Shown here: one piece after another, positions 55,501-64,000 of the stretch
Layout: the number at the start of each line of letters is the position of its first letter
How positions within the stretch are numbered: position 1 is the stretch's first letter
DNA from: Takakia lepidozioides
Taxonomy: Eukaryota > Streptophyta > Takakiopsida > Takakiales > Takakiaceae
Reading direction: 5' to 3'
Length of the DNA: 64,000 bases
Assembly (NCBI GenBank): GCA_030704615.1
Contig: CM060734.1
Span: 36,968,042 to 37,032,041, forward strand
Made by a program: the position numbers and the translations under genes
The notes under the pieces: model-generated
What the model was told of the DNA's origin: nothing
The model's database searches: none
The model's input: the letters and a program-made list of their open reading frames with translations, nothing else

Positions 55501-57763
55501 TATCAGCAAGTGTAGTCAAGCCTGTTCGGTTGGGAAACTGATTGTGCCGGTGGCTGGTTTGTTCAGGAAGGACCAATCCTTGGGAGAAAGGTCCCCACAG
55601 GTATAATGATGTGCCTGGTGCTCCTGACGTGGCGTTCCTGTGTCAGCATGGGCCGCGAGTTTGGCTACTATTGGTTGCGTTTGCTACTCTACATGGTGCT
55701 GACACTTTGCATTGGGACCATGTACTACAACCTTGGACATTCCCTCAATTCCATACAAGTGAGTAGAGATGTCTGTCTTGCTGTTCTTACTCTCTTAATG
55801 CAAATAGCTGTGGTGTCCTCTCTCTTTCATGGTGTGTCTCTTCTGTTCCCTTTGTCTGTGTGCATGGATACAGTTGCAATCTGCCACACTTTGCAGACAG
55901 AGAGCCGTAGACCAGTTTCACAAGTGCAAAAACCGTCCATCCACATGAAAGGGGCAGAGCCTAGCCATATTGTAGATGGGGCCACCAGGATTGCCTTGAG
56001 CTCGTAGCTTGATGGGAATTATAGCCGAGATTGTGAGAGTCCAATAAATCAACCTTAGTGAAAGATCTCTGCCTTTATTCATCCTTGACCAACTTAAGGT
56101 TCCTGTTGTCGATTTGACAGGGAAGGACCTCCGCGTTATTTGTGACAGTCTCCTTTCTTTCAGTACTATCTGTGGCAGGATTTCCTGCACTGCTGAAGGA
56201 GATCAAGGTGAGTTGCTCAAAACCATCTTCATCTCCTGTTTGGTTCCGTTCTCTGAGCACATAACTTCTTGAAAACGTTGGCTACTAGTCATTATATTCT
56301 GTGTTGAAAAATTGGACTATTACTTTCGGGTGGTATCAAAGTTGGTATCATGATTAAAGCTGAGTCCACCGAGCACATTCGAGACCATGGATCCTGATAT
56401 GCAGCTCAGATGATTTCTGGAGAGACCTTTCACAGAGGGGATTTGCATTCTGGCACAAGGCAATTACTATTTAACTTGTATGTGAATGGAGTTGCTGAAT
56501 AGTGGGCCTCCACCTTGTCCCTTCTTCACAGGTGGTTTCTGAGGAGAGATCTAAGGGACACACCGGGGTTGCTAGATATGTTCTTGCAAACTTGTTGGCT
56601 TCTATACCGTTCATACTGGTGCTGGCGATTGTCTGCTCTGCAACTTCCTACTTTCTGATAGGACTCAAGCCGGCCTTCACTCTCTTCATGTACTATATGA
56701 TCAACATATTCCTGTGTCTGGCAATCATGGATGGCCTGATGCTATTTATAGCTTCCGTGGTACCCAAGGTCTTTGAGGGCATTTTAACCACTTTAAGCAT
56801 CCAGGTATGATCTCTTTCTCTCTCATTTAGAGCAGTAATTGGTCAATTTTAATTTTCTAGTTCTTTGTCTTGCTTGCCTCCCCATCCTAAAAACTTCTTG
56901 GGGTACCATGGATAAGCAAGAGGATCTTTTGTGGCTCTGGTGCAGATATTGATGATGCTGGTGAGTGGCTATTTCCGATCAGCACATGATCTCCCCAAGC
57001 CTTTGTGGAAATATCCAGCCGCGTACGTTTCATTCCACTCTTATGCAATCCAGGTGAACTCACTATCTCATTCCCTCCCACCCAGTTGTTGTGGTGAGTG
57101 CAGGTTGGGAAAAACCTCGTTTGTTCGTGTCACAGGTTCCTGGACACAAACTCTCAAAATTATGCAGAGATGCTTGCCTCTTCATATTCATGAAGTGCTT
57201 TTAAGGGCGTGGTGGTCTAGTCATGAAATGCTTGATGTGTATCTTCATTCTTTCATTTTAGAGTTCAAACTATTCTGTTTCGGAGCAGTAAGCTGTCTCG
57301 CTTCTGTGGCTATCAAGTTTATTCACGAACTGACCTGTGTACTTTCTTCCATATGACTGGACATGAATACCGAGCACCAGCAGAAATAATGTGGTCCATT
57401 TTATGTAGCCCAGAATTAGCTGTGGTAAGATCCTGGTTATGGTGGGCATTGGCAATTCTAAATCTGGATTGGGTACGGGGTGGATCAACGGGGGATTAAC
57501 AGGGCCTGCTACAGAACGAGTATGGTGGAATGGAGTTTCCAGGGAACACACCACAATCTGCCCCCATGTCAGCTCAACTAACCTTGGAAGAAACATTCCA
57601 AGTGATGGAGCCGATGCTGGGAAAATGGTTCAATCTTCTCATATTGGCCGGCATGGCAGCCGGCTATCGCGTCCTGCTGGTTATCTCCCTCGTACTCCTT
57701 GAGTGGCTGAAGCCCGGGTATTATAGAAGTCCAAGGTGTTGTGAAGACGAAGACGATGACTAG
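52543..57763 (+). CDS. ABCG half-transporter with degenerate ATP-binding motifs
   Basis: Eleven exons: 52,543-53,050; 53,398-53,477; 53,608-53,900; 54,206-54,380; 54,700-54,801; 54,981-55,115; 55,567-55,758; 56,121-56,207; 56,532-56,804; 56,946-57,053; 57,503-57,763. All phases agree, giving 737 residues with no stop. The layout is NBD then membrane domain, as in ABCG/WBC proteins. The membrane part is normal (REFGYYWLRLLLYMVLTLCI, ARYVLANLLASIPFILVLAI, GKWFNLLILAGMAAGYR). The NBD is not: Walker A GSACSGKNT (155-163) lacks the Ser/Thr after GK; the Q-loop reads YIRTEEEW; the signature is LSRVE (262-266) for LSGGE; Walker B is LLFLEDPTCGLD, with Glu-Asp swapped; the H-loop is AAMQHSSS for [11 protein letters not shown] hydrolysis is probably lost. 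It may pair with the next gene. Confidence 0.88.
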
Positions 57764-60658
57764 CTTCGAGTTTTTTTACTTAGTTGTGTACCATAGCAAC
57801 TTAAGCACACACATTAGCTCAAATTGGGAGCTGAGTCAACAACCATAACCTTTTGTGAAGTAACTTGCAAGTAAACGATCTTCTCAACATAACTCTGGAG
57901 AGGATCTGTCCTATAGATTGTTGTTTAGAAGCTGAGTGTTATTAGTACACTCTATTTGTGGACCAGCAGAAAGGTGGCCAAGTCTGTTCAAGTGTAAGAC
58001 TATTGTAAAGGCGAGTGAAACTGACCAAGATCCATCCACCTTCAAGATCCCATTCAGCTCTGTATTTCAAGTGGCTGTGGTACAACTGTCAGGTGAGACC
58101 CACATGTACTTCGTATGTAGTGATTTAGCACTCCAAAGCTGCAGGCTTCAAAACCGAAAGTCCTGTCCAGAAGAAACTATCTATGAACAGGAGCAGCCTA
58201 ATTTGGAGATGCTGATCCTTCCAACCAACCCTTTTGTGCTCCCTTGTCTACGGCCCTCAAATGCGGAAGGCCCTCCAGTCAGGCCCTTCTCCTAGAATGT
58301 TCCATAATGCTCGCCGAGCAGAGAGGGCATTGAAGGAGCGTGCCTGATCGTGCCTGCAAACAACACTGTCTGCGCGCCATCAAGCCACTGACACACCCGC
58401 CCACCCACACTCTCACAGCCCATCACCCTTTCTTGTTTTTCTCTTTCTTTTCTTCTTTCTCTTTTTTTTTGGTTTTTTCTTTGCAGCATTATCACAATTT
58501 CTGTAATTTTCAACTACTTACAAATTGGGACAAGTGGGTTGGTGTGTGCCACCTGGGTGATGCTGGGCTCAAATCCTGCTACCTGCTCTAGAACTATGAA
58601 TGCCTTCCTTTCTCATTTCTCTTTTCCTTCTGTTTTGTTAACTTATTGATGTATCCTACATTCCAACCAAGTTTGATGATATGTCACTAACAGTTTTTCG
58701 GCATCGGATTTGTGTTAATTAGTTGACTACAATTTCTTCAAAAATGTTTTGTGAATTTTCATTTTGCCGCAATTAGGGTGAGTTTGGTATTGACATGTTT
58801 TCAACTTTATATAAAGCTGAAACTAACTTGGGACTGGTAGTGTCCAATGGCCTGCTGCCTGGCGCCTCAGGGCGAGGTTACTTTGAAAGAGGTTAGTTTT
58901 TTTTTTTTTTCCCTCACTGCCCGATTTAAGTAAAACAGGGGTCTGATGTCTCTTTTCTATTTTTTCTGTTTTTTGAGGTCTCATCCAGATGGCATGGCAT
59001 GGTCTCATCCCCTATTCATCCCATGGGCCCTTACCATCCCATGGGTCAGACGTGCAAGAAGAGCTATAATCAAGGAAAGGTTAGGAGGGCGAGTGGACTC
59101 TCCACTATGTAAGACTGAAAGCTAAGTTAGTAAGCATTCATGGTCAGGTGAACGAGATCGCCCACTACCTGCTTGTCAAAATGGAAGGGCCCACTACAAG
59201 TCTTGTTATAAGGTTGAGGCTCGGACCCAATTCATTCTCATAAATGGCCTCAGCATGCCAAGGAAATCGGTACCGCCTATGCGAGCATCACTTCCTTTCT
59301 CTACCCAGCCCAGTCACAGAAATTCTGTACTAACTGATAATTACCAACTGGAGAGAGTTGAGGCGATGAAACTGATATGCAGCGAGTACGCGTCCCACAA
59401 ACTAGCTCTAAGTAAACTCTATACCAGGTGCTGCTTGGAACAACTTGTCATTATAACCTGGATAGGTTATGCATGGGATGTATGTTTGCCTTGTTTGTCA
59501 GATCTTCAGCGTTCAGTTCTTGCTAGTCCCAATTGAAGGCAAGGAAGCGGTTGATTGTACACAATACAAGTTGAGGTTCTAACTTCTCAAAATATCATAA
59601 CTTGTGGGTTGTCCTTCTTTCCGCAAATGTCAAACAATAACTCCGATGCAGAGTGAGATTGTTGCAGATTTGTTAGGAAGGCTCGCTCTCCAGACTGCTG
59701 CAGGCCCTCCTCTCATAAATTTCCAGAAGAACTGAAGTTAGAGTGACGTTCCAATCACTGTGGAATTGCGTTTTGTGAAGAAGAGTTGATGGGACTCGGG
59801 AGATTATATTTGGTTGGAGGAGTCACAATAAACAGGTCTGTACTAGTGGGCAGACTGGCTAGCTTGCCGGTCAACATCTGGCGGCTGATCGCCGGTCACC
59901 GTGACGCCGTCAGTCCAGCACGACCGGCGTCAGACGAATTGCATGCACGGCTACCAGTGGCGATGGCGACGGACGTTCCACCATCTCCACAACGCTGTCG
60001 TCGTTTCTCGTCGGTAATTGGACGAATATCGAACGTGAAACAGGGTACTGCCGGTCGCCAGAAGGGAAGCCATAATTGGCGTATTGAAGGCTCACAAAGG
60101 ACGTGAGGGGGTGGGCCCGCTCTGTTGGCAATCCTGAATTCAATGCGCAGTCAGGCTTCTCCCTCCCTTTCAGACTCCATTGTTCACTCCAGCGACCTGC
60201 GATCGTGCTTTGAAAGCTTTGTAGTAGGCGTACATTTGCAGAGGTTGTGATCATCTTTGCATTACTGACTTGTCGCTCTCTTTGTCTGCTTGCTGATCTT
60301 AGCCTGGCTTCGTCCTGTGGAGCTAGTAGCTGCATGTGTGTGCTTGTGAAATCATACTTCGAGCTGAATTTTCTCTCTCTTTTGATCTCTCTGTAGCTGC
60401 TTGGCGATGGTGTGGACCTCTCCTTCTTGCCCTCCCCAAATTCAGAAGAGTTGCGTGGTATAACTGCTCGGTACAAAATAGATATAGCTACAAGTGACAG
60501 TCCAGCTCAAATTGTTGAGTGTTGGGTAGGAACTAGTCTCGCAGAAGTGCTTAGGGCTCATTGAATCCATATTTCTTTTCTCTCGGGAGTTAGAAGCCTG
60601 GTCGCGGAGGTGTAGATTGTGGAGAACCTTGGGTCATTGTTTGTTTGAACGGAGATCC
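57764..60658. other. Intergenic region between the two ABCG genes
   Basis: 3' end of the first ABCG gene and 5' flank of the second. A T-rich tract lies at 58,430-58,480, and nothing else is recognisable. The promoter of the second ABCG gene should lie in the last kilobase; no specific element could be assigned. Confidence 0.45.
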
Positions 60659-63600
60659 ATGGGGGTCGAGATGAATGGCATCGTAAACCCGTCCAGAAAC
60701 CGAGGGAGTTGGGACCAACGACAGGTACGGGGGCAGCAGAATCGCCCTCTTGCAGGAAGTCTAAGTCCTCTAAGTCGGGCACTCTGGAGGGATAAGGCCA
60801 TTGCAGAAGGCATCGGAGACATGTCTGCAAGGCTCACTTGGATGGACTTGTGGGTCACAGTTACAAATGGCAAAGGGGAAAGTCAAACACTGCTGCATGG
60901 GCTAACAGGATTTGCGGAACCCGGCTCAATGCTTGCTATTATGGGTCCATCAGGATCAGGGAAGTCAACATTGCTTGATTCTTTGGCAGGTACAATCGAA
61001 AGGCTTTCATTTAGGATTTTGCTATAGTTCCTTTGCAAGAATTTAATTTCGAGGTGGGGTCTGTAGGAGTGAGGCTGGACAAGCGAACGTTAACTGAGCT
61101 TAGAGAAACTGACTGGATGCTTGTACAGTAGTGATCCCGTGAGACCTCTCATGTTGGGTTTTTCTCCCAGCTACCCTGTGCAGTAGCATTTACATACATT
61201 TTTCTTCATGAGACTTCAATGATCATGCCATTCCTAGACGTGCATGTCGCAGTCCATAATAAGCAGACTGATGTATCGCGGTATGTACTCATGTCTGTGT
61301 CATCTTTTCTCGTTTTTCTTTCTTCCTCTTGGCGGCATATCATGTACTTTACTTGACTGATGGAGAGGATGTCCCAGTAGCTGCCTCCATCAGTCTGGGT
61401 TGCGTTTACTCCTGAACGACCGACAAGGGATAGAAAGGGAGAACCAACAGTACAACATCCCTTACACGGTGCGAGGTGGTGGACACAAAGGGAAGTAGAG
61501 AAATGTAGCATGCATCTGCAAAACCCACTCAAAACTCCAACGTGAAGATCTCTTTCCGCGTCCCAAACGACTAAACTGCGGCTGCAGTAGATATTGTATG
61601 ATACTGGTGAATCTCACTCGTACATGTCTACTACGGGCTATGTTGGGGCATATGTTGGTCGGGACTTGAATCCCTCCTGCTCCTGTCCACACCAGTACCC
61701 AATTTCTTGACCGTCCCTGTCTCTCCACCTCGTTTTGCCCAAGAAACTCACGTCCCAACTTAAAAGGCACGGAGCTCTGTTGCACCCCTAGTTGCTGTCC
61801 CTCTCGTCCCTTTGCTCTCTCCCTATATCTCCTCTGTATTTCTCATGACGCTTTGGATTTTCAGGGAGGCTGGCGAAGAATGCAACCTTAACAGGGGACA
61901 TACTTGTGAACGGACGCAAGAAAGCTCTTTCGTATGGCATAGCTGTGAGTCTCAATCTCTAAGTTGCGCTGGCCCACCAGAGAGTTCCTGGTATATTTTT
62001 GCGAATTTGATGGTTTTGGTACACATGGTGCAACATTGCGGTACTTCAATGATGTATAAAGTGCAATCTGCCTCATGCGTACAGAATTCGGTTATTGTTG
62101 AGTTTCAAGTTAGTGAAGGAAAGAAGATAAATACTCAGCCCAACAGCTGTAAGACCATGTCAGCCTCTCTGGCATTTGTCACATCACTTGAACTCTCGGC
62201 ATCAAAACTCTCTGATCACCCAAACTCGGTGATCAAGACTCTTTTGGTTTTGGTGTTGATCACCGAGTGATCGAGACTCTTATCTAGGAATGGAACTCGA
62301 ACTTAACTTTCTATCATGTGAAACTCTCTTCGTCAGAACCATGTAAAGGTCTTCAGGGCCATTTTAACAGACACCAAACATAAACTGACTGTGTTCTTGT
62401 TTGACGTTTCAGGCATACGTCACACAGCAAGATGACCTGATAGGAACACTGACAGTGCAAGAAACTATCTATTATTCAGCCAATCTCCGGCTTGCAACTG
62501 GCATGTCAAGAGCTGAGAAGAAGGCCATCGTGGAGAGTACAATTATTGAAATGGGTCTTCAGGACTGTGCAAATACACCAATTGGAAACTGGCATCTTCG
62601 GGGTCTAAGTGGGGGTGAAAAGCGGCGTGTAAGTATTGCTTTGGAGATTTTGACACGCCCACGCATGCTGTTTTTGGATGAGCCCACCAGTGGCTTGGAC
62701 AGGTATCTTCGGTTCCTAGTTGAATCTCTGCCAATTTGCAGCCCGCTGCATTATGTTTGAACATTCCCTAACCAGCAGTTTACAACATATTACTTCATGG
62801 CAGCTGCTCAGAAAATCTGGGGGAATAACTGGGTATGTCCAGGATATGTTTATTATTGCTTCCCCTGGTAGTTGGCAAGGTCCATAGTTGGAGACGGCAA
62901 GATCAGTTGATCAGTCCTGGTTAAGTGCTTTTTCTGGCCACTAATCAGACACCACCACATGAAGTTCTGATCCTCATAAAACCAAGCACCAAGTCAATCT
63001 AAACCTGCAATTATTCACAAGGTGTTCTAATTTGGACTGTCCACCAACAAGGGGTACCAGTAAACAGGAGAGGTGGGTCAGTTGGACGCGAGTGGATCTT
63101 GATGGGTAGTTCTGAGACCCAGTTTCCCAATCCATTGGATTCAAGGTCGAAAAGAGCTAGCCAAACATCCAGCTGAATAAGTATTAAAGAGACCTGAAAT
63201 ATCTATGATGCAGAGAAGAAAATTGTTTTGCTTGATCTCCAAGTCCTCACTGAATTTTCTTTCAGCTTTTTGGTTAGGTGGGTTGGAATGTAAACCATTG
63301 CATTCTCACTCCACTTCTTTCATGTCCCTAGTTGTAATTCCCTTTGAGGGTGGAAACTGTTCTACCATGTCTTTTGCACAGGGTGATTTTTGCAGATATG
63401 TCAATCTGGAAACATGCATATCTGTCAACTTCTATGCTGAAAACTGACACATTTGCATTTTGGTGCAGTGCCTCTGCCTTTTTTGTTATAACAACCTTGA
63501 AGAATTTGTCAAGAGATGGGCGCACTGTGATTGCTTCTATCCACCAGCCAAGTAGTGAGGTCTTTGATCTGTTTGACAACCTGTTTCTGCTTTCACATGG

Positions 63601-64000
63601 ACAAACCATCTTCTTTGGTGAAGCTGCTGCAGCCCATGAGGTTGGTCTCCTTGCCTTAGCTTTCCCATAGTCTTTGCAAAATTGTATGGCTTTGCTATCA
63701 GTGGCGATGGTGAATGGATACTGACTCAGTTGTTTATTCACTTTCCAGCACTTTGCAGCTTCAGGTTTCCCATGTCCACAGCTGCGAAACCCATCCGACC
63801 ACTTTTTACGGGCGGTCAACTCTGACTTTGACCGGGTGAAGGCCACTTTGAAAGGGTCCTTCAAAATAAGGGTATTATCATTTTACCAGAGTCCTGTTTT
63901 TGTCAATCTGCTCTCTGAATGTCAGGGTCCAACCTCTTCTATGGTACTTGTCCTTACGTAAAGACGTAGATTGTAGCAATAAGGTTTGAGTTGATGTGTT
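60659..64000 (+). CDS. ABCG half-transporter, canonical NBD, 3' end beyond window
   Basis: Exons 60,659-60,989, 61,865-61,944, 62,413-62,702, 63,469-63,640 and 63,749-63,871, in consistent phase; the next intron starts GTATTATC. All ATPase motifs are standard: Walker [19 protein letters not shown]-loop [18 protein letters not shown], signature [16 protein letters not shown], Walker [14 protein letters not shown]-loop [15 protein letters not shown]; then [20 protein letters not shown]. The membrane domain lies right of the window. Exon 2 is 80 bp and intron phases (1, 0, 2, 0) equal those of the upstream ABCG gene, so the two are tandem duplicates. An in-frame ATG at 60,617 is an alternative start. 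Likely exports lipids or other hydrophobic compounds; the substrate cannot be told from sequence. Confidence 0.93.

Overview
This is a repeat-rich nuclear window from a streptophyte, most likely a non-seed land plant or a close algal relative. Its genes have many short exons with GT..AG introns. A nepenthesin-type aspartyl protease, half-size ABCG transporters and a PLS-type PPR fragment all point to plants. piggyBac-like and DNA-methyltransferase-bearing Ty3 elements are not typical of flowering plants. The species cannot be named from sequence alone.

Layout. 1-2.7 kb: the 5' part of an aspartyl protease gene (minus strand). 3.9-8.9 kb: a complete hAT element with perfect 15-bp terminal inverted repeats and an 8-bp target duplication, but a decayed transposase. 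13.6-14.9 kb: a piggyBac-like transposase pseudogene. 16.0-18.8 kb: broken pieces of an unrecognised repeated ORF family, with the C-terminal half inverted. 19-21 kb: CACTA-like ends, a dispersed repeat and GC-rich palindromes. 21.3-24.8 kb: a MULE transposase pseudogene. 26.0-31.9 kb: a split gene joining a ParB-like domain to an N4/N6-type (beta-order) DNA methyltransferase; its middle exons are inverted and its first intron holds an array of ~22-bp palindromes. 32.5-33.1 kb: a retrotransposon integrase tail with a PHD finger. 35.5 kb: a PPR fragment. 36.6-41.8 kb: a Ty3/gypsy element that carries a C5-cytosine methyltransferase between protease and reverse transcriptase, and is itself split by an inversion. 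43-50 kb: mostly anonymous. 52.5-64 kb: two tandem ABCG half-transporter genes with matching exon plans; the first has a complete open reading frame but degenerate ATP-binding motifs, the second is canonical and runs off the window.

The only genes that look intact are the protease and the two ABCG genes. The rest is transposon-derived. The notable themes are two chemically different DNA methyltransferases carried by repeats within about 15 kb, and three separate elements whose halves are complementary but lie on opposite strands. All splice sites were read by eye, and no database search was run.
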